A stretch of 64,000 nt of DNA, taken from Gemmatimonadaceae bacterium. Its GTDB lineage: Bacteria > Gemmatimonadota > Gemmatimonadetes > Gemmatimonadales > Gemmatimonadaceae. This document shows positions 53,912-62,881 of this stretch, one piece after another. The notes beneath the pieces were generated by a model, which saw only the letters and a list, made by a program, of their open reading frames with translations, was not told the DNA's origin and did no database searches. The position numbers and the translations under genes are program-made. Within the stretch, counting starts at the first letter, position 1. Every line of letters starts with the position of its first letter. The stretch is taken from positions 1 to 64,000 of the forward strand of contig JAIETI010000144.1 of the NCBI GenBank assembly GCA_019745365.1, written 5' to 3'.

Positions 53912-54765
53912 CGAACGCCCAGCCACACGTCGAGCAGGACGTACGCCGTCGGCAGCGCGAACAACACCGAGTCGATGCGATCGAGCACGCCCCCATGCCC
54001 CGGGATCAGGGCCGAGCTGTCCTTCACCCCGGCCTCACGCTTCCACGACGATTCCACGAGGTCGCCGAGCTGCGCGGCGATGCTGACGCCAACCGCGAAT
54101 CCGAGAGTCCCGCCGAGCGAGAAGCCGAGGTGCGCCTGCGGTGCGAGCAGCCAGCGGTTGTAGGCGAACGCCACCGCGACCGCGAGCAGCGCGCCGCCGA
54201 CCGCCCCCGCGATCGTCTTGTTCGGCGAGATGCTCGGCGCGAGCTTCGGGCCACCGATCGTCCTCCCGAACAGATAGCCGCCCACATCGGTCGCCCAGGT
54301 GAGCAACAAAGGGAGCATCACCAAGAGCGTGCCGCTCATCGGTCCGGCGCCACTCGCGTACGGGTGGTAGCGCAGCCCATACGCGAACGCGAGCAGCCCA
54401 CCCGTCGCGAGCGCCCCGAGCAATGTGGTCGCGCTCGCCTCGATCGGCTTCCCGCCGCCCCGCCGCCGGAGCATGGCGACGATCCCCAGCAGCGGGATCC
54501 CGAGGACGACCAGCGATAGGCGCGGCACGGCGAGGCCGATCGCGAAGGCGTGCACCGCGAGCGGGAGGGCTGCGGCAAGGCCGATCGTCGTGCGCGAGAG
54601 CGGCTGCATCCCCGACGCGCGGACCAGCTTCGCGAACTCCCACGCCGCGAGCGCACTCACCCCGGCGAGCAGCAGCGCCAGCACGAGGTCGCCCACCCAG
54701 ACCGCCGCGACGACGAGCGGGATCGCCACGAGGGCGAACAGAAGGCGCTGCACGAAATTCGACAT
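53908..54765 (-). CDS. cdsA: Phosphatidate cytidylyltransferase
   Basis: A 285-residue polytopic enzyme that makes CDP-diacylglycerol from phosphatidate and CTP. The C-terminal signature region has LTWATDVGGYLFGRTIGGPKLAPSISPNKTIAGAVGG and DLVESSWKREAGVKDSSALIPGHGGVLDRIDS, typical of CdsA. About eight helices precede and surround it. Its ATG directly follows the uppS TAG with no gap. Confidence 0.95.
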   Translation of the reverse strand: MSNFVQRLLFALVAIPLVVAAVWVGDLVLALLLAGVSALAAWEFAKLVRASGMQPLSRTTIGLAAALPLAVHAFAIGLAVPRLSLVVLGIPLLGIVAMLRRRGGGKPIEASATTLLGALATGGLLAFAYGLRYHPYASGAGPMSGTLLVMLPLLLTWATDVGGYLFGRTIGGPKLAPSISPNKTIAGAVGGALLAVAVAFAYNRWLLAPQAHLGFSLGGTLGFAVGVSIAAQLGDLVESSWKREAGVKDSSALIPGHGGVLDRIDSVLFALPTAYVLLDVWLGVR

Positions 54766-55527
54766 CTAGACCGAGACGCGCCCGAAGCGCCGATCGCGCG
54801 ATTGGAAGTCGAGGATCGCGGTGTAGAGATCCGCGCGCGTGAAGTCCGGCCAGAGCACCGGCGAGATGTGCAACTCGGTGTAGGCCACCTGCCAGAGCAG
54901 GAAGTTCGAGATGCGCTGCTCCCCGGACGTCCGGATCAGGAGGTCCGGATCCGGACACCCAGCCGTGAGCAGCCGCGACGCGATCGCCGCATCATCGATC
55001 TGCGCGGGGTCGATCTTCCCCGCGATCGCGTCCGCGACCAGGGCGCGCGTCGCCTGCACGATCTCGGCACGGGAGCCGTACGAGATGAAGAGGTTGAGGC
55101 GCAGCTTCGTCCCCTGTGCCGTCACCTCCTGCACATGCGCCACGGCGCGCGCTGCGGGCGGGGTCAGTCGCTCCAGCTCACCGAGGACGTGCACCCGCAC
55201 CCCCTGCCCCGCGAGCTCACTCGCTTCCTTCGCGATGTACTCCTCGAGCAGGTGCATCAACGCCGACACTTCGTCCGAGGGGCGTGTCCAGTTCTCACTC
55301 GAGAAGGCGAAGAGCGAGAGCACCTCGACCCCGACCTCGATCGCGCCTTCGACGACCTCCCGCACCGCCTTCATCCCTGACCGATGGCCGAGCGGACGCG
55401 GGAGCATCCGCCCCTGCGCCCAGCGCCCGTTCCCATCCATGATGATCGCCACGTGCCGGGGCAACGCGCCGTCGGCACGCACACGCGCCAGGAGCTCTGG
55501 CGCGGTCGCCGCGGCCGATCGACTCAA
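54766..55527 (-). CDS. uppS: Undecaprenyl diphosphate synthase
   Basis: A 253-residue cis-prenyltransferase that makes the C55 lipid carrier for cell-wall synthesis. The catalytic Asp31 is in HVAIIMDGNGRWAQ; SLFAFSSENWTRP and LLIRTSGEQRISNFLLWQVAYTEL are the other family motifs. The start is probably TTG 55527 overlapping the frr stop as TTGA, though an internal GTG (codon 16) is possible. It sits between frr and cdsA. Confidence 0.95.
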   Translation of the reverse strand: MSRSAAATAPELLARVRADGALPRHVAIIMDGNGRWAQGRMLPRPLGHRSGMKAVREVVEGAIEVGVEVLSLFAFSSENWTRPSDEVSALMHLLEEYIAKEASELAGQGVRVHVLGELERLTPPAARAVAHVQEVTAQGTKLRLNLFISYGSRAEIVQATRALVADAIAGKIDPAQIDDAAIASRLLTAGCPDPDLLIRTSGEQRISNFLLWQVAYTELHISPVLWPDFTRADLYTAILDFQSRDRRFGRVSV

Positions 55528-56078
55528 ACCTCGAGGATCTCCGCTTCCTTCGCCTTCATCAGGGTGTCGATCTTCCCGATGAACTCGTCGTGCATCTTCT
55601 GCAGATCCTTCTCGGCGTGCTTCACATCGTCCTCACTCACACCGCTGAGCTTCTTGAGCAGGTCGCGCGCATGCGTCCGCGCATGCCGCACCGCGATGCG
55701 GCCGTCTTCCGCGTACTTGTGCACGATCTTCACGAGCTCCTTACGGCGCTGCTCGTTCATCGACGGGAGCGGCACGCGGATCACGCCACCCTGCGTCGAG
55801 GGCTCGAGGCCTAGGTCCGCATCGCGGATCGCCTTCTCGATGACCTTCGTCTGGCCCTTGTCGAACGGCGTCACAAGCAACACCCGCGGCTCCGGTGCGC
55901 TCACTTGGGCCACCTGTTGCATCGACATCATCGAGCCGTACATCTCGACCTTCACCGTGTCGAGCATCGTCGGCGACGCTTTGCCGCTGCGGACGGACGC
56001 GAACTCGCGCTTCGCGGCCTCGACGCCCTTCTCCATCGCCGTACGGCTGTCCTTCGTGATCTGCGGGATCGTGCTCAT
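55524..56078 (-). CDS. frr: Ribosome recycling factor
   Basis: A 184-residue protein that splits post-termination ribosomes with EF-G. The sequence includes [48 protein letters not shown] and [26 protein letters not shown], the RRF core. The length is the family norm. It is coupled to pyrH upstream by ATGA and to uppS downstream by TTGA. Confidence 0.97.
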   Translation of the reverse strand: MSTIPQITKDSRTAMEKGVEAAKREFASVRSGKASPTMLDTVKVEMYGSMMSMQQVAQVSAPEPRVLLVTPFDKGQTKVIEKAIRDADLGLEPSTQGGVIRVPLPSMNEQRRKELVKIVHKYAEDGRIAVRHARTHARDLLKKLSGVSEDDVKHAEKDLQKMHDEFIGKIDTLMKAKEAEILEV

Positions 56079-56791
56079 GAGACGAGGGTCCCCACCTGCT
56101 CGCCGCGGAGCGCTGCCGCGACCGAGCCTGATTGGTTGATGTCGAGGACGATCAGCGGAAGCGAGTTCTCCTTGCAGAGCGTGATGGCGGTCTGATCCAT
56201 CACCCCGAGCTCTTCCAGCATCACGTCCCGGTAACTGATACGCTCATAGCGCGTCGCATCAGGTACCTTCTTCGGATCGGCGGAGTAGATCCCATCGACG
56301 CTCGTCGCCTTGATGATGACGTTCGCCTTCATCTGAATCGCGCGCAGGACCGCCGCCGTGTCCGTGCTAAAGTACGGATTCCCGGTGCCGGCGGCAAAGA
56401 TCACGAGCCGCCCCTTCTCAAGATGGCGCAACGCCCGACGGCGGATATAGGGCTCGGCGAGCTCCTCCATCCGGATCGCGGTCATCACGCGCGTCTCGAT
56501 GCCATCGCGCTCCAACACATCCTGGAGCGCGAGGGCGTTGATCACGGTGCCGAGCATCCCCATGTAGTCGGCGCTCACCCGGTCCATCCCCATCTTCGAG
56601 ATCTGCGACCCGCGGACGATGTTCCCGCCGCCGATCACCAACCCGATCTGCGCACCCGACGACGCGATCGCACGCAGCTCATGGGCGAACCGGGTGATCG
56701 TCTCGAAATCGAAGCCGAACCCCTTCTCACCCGCCAGCGCTTCGCCGGAGAGCTTCAGGAGCACACGGGGATAGCGGAGCGCCGAGGTCAC
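56075..56791 (-). CDS. pyrH: Uridylate kinase
   Basis: A 238-residue UMP kinase of the amino-acid-kinase fold. [32 protein letters not shown] and [14 protein letters not shown] are ATP/UMP-binding segments. It phosphorylates UMP to UDP. The GTG 56791 start is 7 bases after the tsf stop. It is followed by frr (ATGA), the usual order tsf-pyrH-frr. Confidence 0.97.
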   Translation of the reverse strand: MTSALRYPRVLLKLSGEALAGEKGFGFDFETITRFAHELRAIASSGAQIGLVIGGGNIVRGSQISKMGMDRVSADYMGMLGTVINALALQDVLERDGIETRVMTAIRMEELAEPYIRRRALRHLEKGRLVIFAAGTGNPYFSTDTAAVLRAIQMKANVIIKATSVDGIYSADPKKVPDATRYERISYRDVMLEELGVMDQTAITLCKENSLPLIVLDINQSGSVAAALRGEQVGTLVS

Positions 56792-56798
56792 GAGTGGC

Positions 56799-57677
56799 TC
56801 ACCCCATCTTGAAGCGGGCGAAGCGCGCGACGGCCAGTCCGGCGCCCGCTTCCTTCACGATCTGCCCGATGGTCTTGCTGTCATCGCGCACCCACGGCTG
56901 TTCGGTGAGCACGATCTCGGCGAAGTACTTCGCCACACGCCCCTCGACCATCCTTGCGATGATGTTGTCGGGCTTGCCGCTCTCCTTGGCCTGCGCCGCG
57001 AAGATCTCGCGCTCGCGCGCCACCGCATCCGCGGGCACGCCGTCACGATCGACCGCGAGCGCCGGCGCCGGCACCGCGGCGGCCACATGCTCCGCCACCG
57101 TTCCGGCGAGCGCCTTGGCGGCATCGTCCGCACCGCCCGTCACCGCGACGAGCACGCCGACCTTCCCATTGAAGTGCAGGTACGAGCCGACCGTGCCGGT
57201 CGCCACGAAGCGCGCGACGTGCTTGAGCACCACGTTCTCGCCGGTCTTGGCCGAGGCCGCCTTCACGACCTCACCGACCGTCCCCGCGCCCTGCGACCAC
57301 GGCGATTTGAGATACGCGCCCTCGGCGCCCACCGTCACCACGCCATCGACACTCGCGTCCTGGAGCACATGCGCGGCGATCGACTTCGAGAGCGCGACGA
57401 ACTCGTCGTTGCGGCCCACGAAATCCGTCTCGCAGTTGAGCTCGATCATCGCGCCGGTCGTGCCGTCGGCGGAGAGGAGCGTGACGATCTGTCCCTCGCT
57501 CGCGGCGCGATCCGCGCGCTTCTCGGCCTTGGCGATCCCCTTCTTGCGAAGGAAATCCACCGCCTTGTCCATGTCGCCGCCCGTCTCGTCGAGCGCCTTC
57601 TTGCAATCCATCATCCCGGCGCCCGTGCGCGCGCGGAGTTCGGCCACATCCTTCGCCGTGATCGTCATCGTGGTCAT
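56799..57677 (-). CDS. tsf: Elongation factor Ts
   Basis: A 292-residue guanine-nucleotide exchange factor for EF-Tu. The N-terminal UBA-like segment [23 protein letters not shown] and the core [16 protein letters not shown] are diagnostic, with a typical dimerisation region and C-terminus. ATG 57677 or the second ATG 57668 may be used. It follows rpsB after about 100 bases that could fold a short G/C hairpin. Confidence 0.97.
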   Translation of the reverse strand: MTTMTITAKDVAELRARTGAGMMDCKKALDETGGDMDKAVDFLRKKGIAKAEKRADRAASEGQIVTLLSADGTTGAMIELNCETDFVGRNDEFVALSKSIAAHVLQDASVDGVVTVGAEGAYLKSPWSQGAGTVGEVVKAASAKTGENVVLKHVARFVATGTVGSYLHFNGKVGVLVAVTGGADDAAKALAGTVAEHVAAAVPAPALAVDRDGVPADAVAREREIFAAQAKESGKPDNIIARMVEGRVAKYFAEIVLTEQPWVRDDSKTIGQIVKEAGAGLAVARFARFKMG

Positions 57678-57780
57678 CGTGGGATCGTAGGGTCACACGA
57701 ACGCCGCCAGCAGCTGCCGGCGGCGCTCGAAAGGTATCGGGTCACTCGGGGGCCATCCATCCACCCCCGGCAGATCGTCC

Positions 57781-58707
57781 TTACTCGGCCGCGCCACCCT
57801 CTGCCGGCTTGGCATCGGGCGTTCCCTTCAGGTGCGCCGCGATCGCTTCCGGCTTGGCGCGACGACGACGGCGCTGACCGCCGCCCGCCCCGCCACCCGC
57901 ACCACCGCGCGGCGCACCGCCACCCTGCCCGCCGCGACGGCGGCGGTCGTCGCCTTCCGGCTCCGCCCCGCGCTCGCTCGACCAGGTGTAGCTCTCGCCT
58001 TCGTCCTTCGCCTCGCGCACCGGCGCTTCGCGACGGGCCTCGACGATCGTGTCGGCGAGCGTCTTCGCGATCAACTCCACCGAGCGGATCGCATCGTCGT
58101 TGCCGGCGATCGGCACCGTGATGAGGTCCGGGTCCGAGTTCGTGTCGCAGATCGCGATGATCGGGATCCCGAGCTTGTTCGCTTCATCCACCGCGATGCG
58201 CTCCTTCTTGGCATCGACGACGAACATCAGCCCCGGCAGGCGCGTCATCGACTTGATGCCCGAGAGGTTCTTCAGGAGCTTGTCGCGCTGACGGCCCATC
58301 ATCAGCTGTTCCTTCTTCGTGTAGTTCTCGAAGCCGCCACCCGCCTCGGAGCCCGCCTCGAGCTCCTTCAGGCGCTTGATCTGCTTCTTGACCGTCGAGA
58401 AGTTCGTGAGCAACCCGCCGAGCCAGCGCTCGGTCACCGAGAGCGCACCCGCGCGCTCGGCTTCGCTCGCCACGAGCGAGGCGACCTGCTGCTTGGTGCA
58501 GACGAAGAGGACCTGCTCGCCGCGCAACACGACCTCGCGCGCCAGCTTCTGCGCGAGCTCGATCTGCCGCAGCGTCTTCGCGAGATCGATGATGTGGATC
58601 CCGTTGCGTTCCGCGAAGATGAACTTGCGCATCTTCGGGTTCCAACGGCGGGTCTGGTGTCCGAAGTGGACACCGGCTTGCAGAAGATCGTCGAGCGTGA
58701 TGGACAT
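57781..58707 (-). CDS. rpsB: 30S ribosomal protein S2 with a basic C-terminal extension
   Basis: A 308-residue S2, of which residues 1-230 are the normal fold: LLQAGVHFGHQTRRWNPKM, LGGLLTNFSTVKKQIKRL and DLITVPIAGNDDAIRS. About 75 extra residues follow. They are Arg/Gly-rich (GDDRRRRGGQGGG..., QRRRRRAKPE) and probably disordered. Many S2 proteins end near residue 240-260, so this tail is unusual. The gene follows rpsI after a long hairpin. Confidence 0.95.
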   Translation of the reverse strand: MSITLDDLLQAGVHFGHQTRRWNPKMRKFIFAERNGIHIIDLAKTLRQIELAQKLAREVVLRGEQVLFVCTKQQVASLVASEAERAGALSVTERWLGGLLTNFSTVKKQIKRLKELEAGSEAGGGFENYTKKEQLMMGRQRDKLLKNLSGIKSMTRLPGLMFVVDAKKERIAVDEANKLGIPIIAICDTNSDPDLITVPIAGNDDAIRSVELIAKTLADTIVEARREAPVREAKDEGESYTWSSERGAEPEGDDRRRRGGQGGGAPRGGAGGGAGGGQRRRRRAKPEAIAAHLKGTPDAKPAEGGAAE

Positions 58708-58753
58708 CGGTCAGGTGGAGAAAAGGGATGGTTGGTCGTCGGGCCGCTTCGCG

Positions 58754-58794
58754 GTCGCTCCCGCACCGCGCGAACGCGGCACCACGGGAGCGAC
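58754..58794 (-). promoter_or_regulatory. Long hairpin between rpsI and rpsB
   Basis: Ten-base outer arms GTCGCTCCCG/CGGGAGCGAC and a five-base inner stem CCGCG-TTCG-CGCGG form a stable structure between the rpsI stop and the rpsB start. It may end the rplM-rpsI transcript or be an S2 leader element. No T-run follows at once. Confidence 0.5.
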
Positions 58795-58823
58795 TCCACG
58801 ACCCTGCGGAGTGGACTGCAGGT

Positions 58824-59216
58824 CTAGCGCTTGCTGAACTGGAACTTCTTACGCGCCTTCGGACGGCCGGGCTTCTTGCGCTCGACCGCACGCGCATCAC
58901 GCGTGAGCAGGCCGAGCTCGCGAAGCTTGCGGCGGTGCGTCTCGTCGATCTGCACGAGCGCACGCGACACGGCGAGGCGGAGCGCGCCGGCCTGGCCGGT
59001 CATCCCGCCGCCTTCACAGTTCGCCGAGACGTCGAAGCGGCCGAGCGTGTCGGTCGCGGTGAAGGGCTGCTGGATCGAGGTCACGAGCGTCGGGCGCGGG
59101 AAATAATCGCCAAGCGTCCGTCCGTTGACGGACCACTTCCCCGAGCCGGGCTTCACGTAGACGCGGCACACCGCTTCCTTCCGGCGGCCGATCGTGTGGA
59201 TGGTCTGGTCGGCCAT
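58824..59216 (-). CDS. rpsI: 30S ribosomal protein S9
   Basis: A 130-residue S9 with the family signature GGGMTGQAGALRLAVSRAL and the basic C-terminus ERKKPGRPKARKKFQFSKR that reaches the P-site tRNA. The start is ATG 59216, 3 bases after the rplM stop. Confidence 0.98.
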   Translation of the reverse strand: MADQTIHTIGRRKEAVCRVYVKPGSGKWSVNGRTLGDYFPRPTLVTSIQQPFTATDTLGRFDVSANCEGGGMTGQAGALRLAVSRALVQIDETHRRKLRELGLLTRDARAVERKKPGRPKARKKFQFSKR

Positions 59217-59219
59217 CGG

Positions 59220-59669
59220 TTACTTCGCCTCCGCCGTCTTCAGGGTGAGTGGCTTGGGCTGCTGCGCCACGTGCGGATGATCGCCGCCGGCATACACGCG
59301 GAGCTTCAACCGCAGCTTCTGGCGCGCGAGCGTGGACTTCGGGAGCATCCCGTAGACCGCCTTCTCGATCACGCGCTCGGGGTGCTTCGCGAGCATCGTG
59401 CCGAGCGAGGTATAGCGCTCGTGACCCATGTACCCCGTATGACGGAAGTACTGCTTCTGCTCGATCTTCTTCCCCGTCACCTTCACCTTGGCGGCGTTGA
59501 TGACGATGACGAAATCGCCGGTATCCATGTGCGGCGTGAACGTCGGCTTGTGCTTCCCGCGGAGGATCTTGGCGACCTCGGCCGCCAGTCGTCCCAGGAC
59601 CAAGCCTTCGGCATCGACCACGAACCACTCGTGGCGGATGTCCGATGGTGTGGCAGTGAACGTCTTCAT
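59220..59669 (-). CDS. rplM: 50S ribosomal protein L13
   Basis: A 149-residue L13 with [46 protein letters not shown] and [10 protein letters not shown] near the middle. It is the first gene of the minus-strand series. A strong promoter lies upstream, with a roughly 90-nt leader containing a small hairpin (59732-59747, arms CGCCC/GGGCG). Confidence 0.98.
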   Translation of the reverse strand: MKTFTATPSDIRHEWFVVDAEGLVLGRLAAEVAKILRGKHKPTFTPHMDTGDFVIVINAAKVKVTGKKIEQKQYFRHTGYMGHERYTSLGTMLAKHPERVIEKAVYGMLPKSTLARQKLRLKLRVYAGGDHPHVAQQPKPLTLKTAEAK

Positions 59670-59765
59670 CAGTAGAGCACTCAGAAAAGGTCCTGCGCCT
59701 CACCGGTGCGTTGTGCAACCCGGGTCTCGGCCGCCCGAACAGGGGCGATTTTTGCGCAGACTTTC

Positions 59766-59794
59766 AAGATACACAACGAGTTAGCTCAGGTCAA
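59766..59794 (-). promoter_or_regulatory. rplM promoter (TTGACC-N17-TATCTT)
   Basis: TTGACC (59789-59794) and TATCTT (59766-59771) on the minus strand are exactly 17 bp apart in an AT-rich island upstream of rplM. It is the clearest promoter in the window. The leader is about 90 nt. Confidence 0.68.
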
Positions 59795-59863
59795 CGGACC
59801 CCAGCACGCAGGAACGGACGGCCCTTGTGCCCTCCGGGGATCGGGGGGTACCCTCCCGCAGCC

Positions 59864-62389
59864 GTGACCTCCCCCCCTTCTCCTTCGCCGGCCGCCGGGC
59901 GCCGCCCGGCCCGCCTGCCGCCTGCGCGCCGGCAAGGGGACCGCGTCGCGATCGCGTTCACGGCGTACTTCGTCGCCTACGCCGTCTGGGTGCTCCTCGC
60001 GCCCTTTGAACAGCACGCCGCGGCGCTGATCAACGATTTCGTCTACCTGCCGTTTCGCCTCACCGGCTTCGCGCTCCTCTGGCGTACGGCCCGGGCCGCG
60101 CCTGCGGGTCCGATCCGCGCCGGGTGGCACGGGATCGCGATCGCGGCGCTCTTCAATGCGTTCGGCGCCACCGTCTGGCTCGGGTCGGACCTCTGGCCCA
60201 CGAGCTGGTTCACGCTCGATCTCGGCTACTGGGTCCCGCTGTCGTATGCCGCGATGATCTATGGCCTCTGGCGGTTCATACCACGCGAGGCGGAAGCGGC
60301 GCGACGCCTCCTGGCGTGGATCGATGCGTTCATCGCCGTCGTCGCCGGATTCATCGTCGCGTGGTTCTTCGCGGTGCGCGTGCTGGTCACCACCGACCTC
60401 GAGCTCCCGAACGACCGCCTCTGGTTCATCTTCGCCACCGCCGGCGATTTCATCGCGCTGCTGCTCAGCATCTCCGCGCAGCGACTCCGGGCGCCGGGCC
60501 TCGACCGGCGCGCGGCAGTGTTCCTCACCGCCGCACTCGCGCTCACGGCGGCCACCGACGTTACCTACGAGCTCGCGGCCGTGAAGGGGACGTACGTGAA
60601 CGGCGGCTGGCTCGACATTCTGTATGCGGCCACGAGCGTCCTGTTCGGCCTCGCCGCGATCCTGCAGCGCCAGGGACGCGCGACGCCGCCCGAGGACGCG
60701 CTCGTCCTCCCGCGGTTCGGGCTTTCGTCGTTCGCGGTGGCGATCGCGGTGGTCCCGCTCGCGGTCGAGACGCTCACGGACGTCGCCGACTCCGGGCTCC
60801 GCGACGTCGTGTTCGCGTATGGGATCCTCGTCTCCCTCGTCGTCGTGCACCAGTGGCTGGCGCTGCGCCACGCGGGACAGGTCGCCCTCGAACGGCTGCG
60901 CCAGGACGCGCGGTTCCGGTCGTTCGTGCAGCGGAGCCCGGACCTCCTGCTCGTCGTCGGCGCGCACGGGGCCGTGCAGTTCGCCAGCCCCAGCGCGGTC
61001 GAGGCCTTCGGAGACACCCCCCCGCTCACGGGCCGACCACTCACCTCGCTCGCGCACGATGCGGATGCCGCCGCGACGCTGGCGAACGTCGCAGAACAGC
61101 CGACGCGTGCCCCCATCGTGCGCTGGCGTGCCGCGACGACCGCAGGCGTCCGCGACCTCGAGTCCGTGGTCACCGACCTCCGCGACGACGTCAGCGTCGC
61201 CGGGATCGTCCTCAACACGCGCGACATCACCGAACGCACCCAGCTCGAGCAGCAGCTCGCGCGCGCCCAGAAGATGGAGTCGCTTGGCCGCCTCGGGGCA
61301 GGACTCGCCCACGACTTCAACAATCTGCTCGCCGTCGTGCGCGGCTCCGCCGACGCGCTCCGTCGCCATCGGGGCGACGCCCCGCGACTCCTCGACGACA
61401 TCGATCACGCGGCCACGCGGGGCGCGGCCATCACGCGACAGCTCCTCTCGCTCGGCCGCAGCGACGCGGCGCACCCGGCGCCCCTCGACTGCGCCGAGAG
61501 CGTGCGCGCGATGACGACGATGATCGAGCGGCTCGCGGGGCCACGCATCGCCGTGCGCGTGGACGCCCCAGCACCCTGCTGGGTGCAAGCGCCGGAAGGG
61601 TTGATCGAGCAGATCCTGCTCAATCTCGCGCTCAATGCCAAGGACGCGCTCGCGGAAGGCGGGATGCTCCGGATCGCCCTCACGACCGAGCACACGACGC
61701 GCGACACGGCGGAACTCGCGAGGGGGACGTACGTCGTGCTCCGCCTCAGCGACGACGGGCCCGGCATTCCCGCCGATGTGCATCGGCGTCTCTTCGAACC
61801 GTTCTTCACCACCAAACCGCGCGGACAAGGCACGGGACTCGGACTCTTCACCTCGCGCCAACTCGTGCAGTCGCTCGGTGGGGAGCTCGTCGTGCAGTCG
61901 CAGGAAGGGATCGGCACGACGGTCGAGGTGTGGATCCCGTCGCATGCCGCGCCGGCGGCTCTCCCGCCGACGGCCGCCGCCGACGACGACGCGCCGCTCC
62001 CGCCGACGGTGCTAATCGTCGAGGATGAACCGGCGATCCGGGAGACCATCGCGCTCGTGCTCGCGGCGCTCGACGTGGGCGTGATCCAGGCCGCGGACGG
62101 CATCGAGGCGCTGGCCGCGCTCGAGGCCAACTCCACGATCGAGGTGATCCTCGCCGATCTCACGATGCCACGGATGGACGGACCGGCGCTGCTCGCGGCG
62201 CTCGGGGCGCGTCGTGCGGACTACACCGTCATCGGGATGTCGGGGGTCCCCGATGCGCCCCTCGACGTCGGCGATGCTGCACCGGAGCACTGGGCGCCAT
62301 GGCGTGCGGGCGCGGTGCTACAGAAACCATTCGCGATGGAGCTGTTGATCACGCGGCTCCGGGCGCTCGGACGCCGCGCCTCAGCGTAG
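59864..62389 (+). CDS. Membrane hybrid sensor histidine kinase
   Basis: An 841-residue protein. About ten hydrophobic segments cover residues 30-360; a PAS domain (about 380-490, with RSPDLLLVVGAHGAVQFASPSAVEAFG) follows. The H-box is GLAHDFNNLLAVV, the ATPase has NLALNAKDALAEGG, LSDDGPGIP and GTGLGLFTS, and the C-terminal receiver has LIVEDEPAIR and a phospho-acceptor Asp in LADLTMPRMDG. The GTG 59864 start leaves the preceding 50 codons as likely noncoding. Its stop overlaps the convergent carrier-protein gene by 9 bases. Confidence 0.88.
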   Translation: MTSPPSPSPAAGRRPARLPPARRQGDRVAIAFTAYFVAYAVWVLLAPFEQHAAALINDFVYLPFRLTGFALLWRTARAAPAGPIRAGWHGIAIAALFNAFGATVWLGSDLWPTSWFTLDLGYWVPLSYAAMIYGLWRFIPREAEAARRLLAWIDAFIAVVAGFIVAWFFAVRVLVTTDLELPNDRLWFIFATAGDFIALLLSISAQRLRAPGLDRRAAVFLTAALALTAATDVTYELAAVKGTYVNGGWLDILYAATSVLFGLAAILQRQGRATPPEDALVLPRFGLSSFAVAIAVVPLAVETLTDVADSGLRDVVFAYGILVSLVVVHQWLALRHAGQVALERLRQDARFRSFVQRSPDLLLVVGAHGAVQFASPSAVEAFGDTPPLTGRPLTSLAHDADAAATLANVAEQPTRAPIVRWRAATTAGVRDLESVVTDLRDDVSVAGIVLNTRDITERTQLEQQLARAQKMESLGRLGAGLAHDFNNLLAVVRGSADALRRHRGDAPRLLDDIDHAATRGAAITRQLLSLGRSDAAHPAPLDCAESVRAMTTMIERLAGPRIAVRVDAPAPCWVQAPEGLIEQILLNLALNAKDALAEGGMLRIALTTEHTTRDTAELARGTYVVLRLSDDGPGIPADVHRRLFEPFFTTKPRGQGTGLGLFTSRQLVQSLGGELVVQSQEGIGTTVEVWIPSHAAPAALPPTAAADDDAPLPPTVLIVEDEPAIRETIALVLAALDVGVIQAADGIEALAALEANSTIEVILADLTMPRMDGPALLAALGARRADYTVIGMSGVPDAPLDVGDAAPEHWAPWRAGAVLQKPFAMELLITRLRALGRRASA

Positions 62390-62881
62390 CTCGACGAGGA
62401 CCGCGCCCTTCTCCACCGCGCTCCCCGGCGTCGCGCGGATCGCATGGACCGTCCCCGCACTCGGCGCGCGCAGCTCGTTCTCCATCTTCATCGCTTCCAT
62501 CGCGACCACCGGCTGCCCGGCCGTGACGACATCGCCGACCGCGACGTGGACCTTCACCACGAGCCCCGGCATCGGCGCGACGACGGGCTGTGGTCCCCGC
62601 GCACCCTCGGCAGCCGCACTGAGATCGCGGATCGCGCGCGACCGTTCATCGAGCGCTTCAACGGCGTAACGCGCCCCATCGACCCGCAGCACATAACTTC
62701 CGCGCGCGCCGCTGCGGCGCGCGACCACACGGTGCACCGCATCGCCGATGGTGACCACCTGCACCGGCGTGCCTTCGATCGTCGACAGGTGTACGAGATA
62801 CGCCGCCGTCCCGACGCGGGCGTGCTCCCCCTCGAGGTCGACCTCGACGCGCGTCCCCTCGACATCGACGATGTACTTCAC
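62381..62881 (-). CDS. Biotin carboxyl carrier protein-like subunit
   Basis: A 166-residue protein whose last 75 residues form a biotinyl domain with the biotinylated Lys132 in AMEAMKMENELRAP. The N-terminal 90 residues (MKYIVDVEGTRVEVDLEG) are an acyl-carboxylase-like linker region with no catalytic motif. It is likely the carrier subunit of an acyl-CoA (propionyl/acetyl) carboxylase or a decarboxylase; the carboxylase subunits are not in the window. It starts at GTG 62881, overlapping the methyltransferase stop (GTGA). Confidence 0.85.
   Translation of the reverse strand: MKYIVDVEGTRVEVDLEGEHARVGTAAYLVHLSTIEGTPVQVVTIGDAVHRVVARRSGARGSYVLRVDGARYAVEALDERSRAIRDLSAAAEGARGPQPVVAPMPGLVVKVHVAVGDVVTAGQPVVAMEAMKMENELRAPSAGTVHAIRATPGSAVEKGAVLVELR

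Noticed and set aside
59786-61945. A 719-codon open frame opposite the histidine kinase
   Set aside because: Charged low-complexity translation with no motif; the plus-strand kinase accounts for the sequence.
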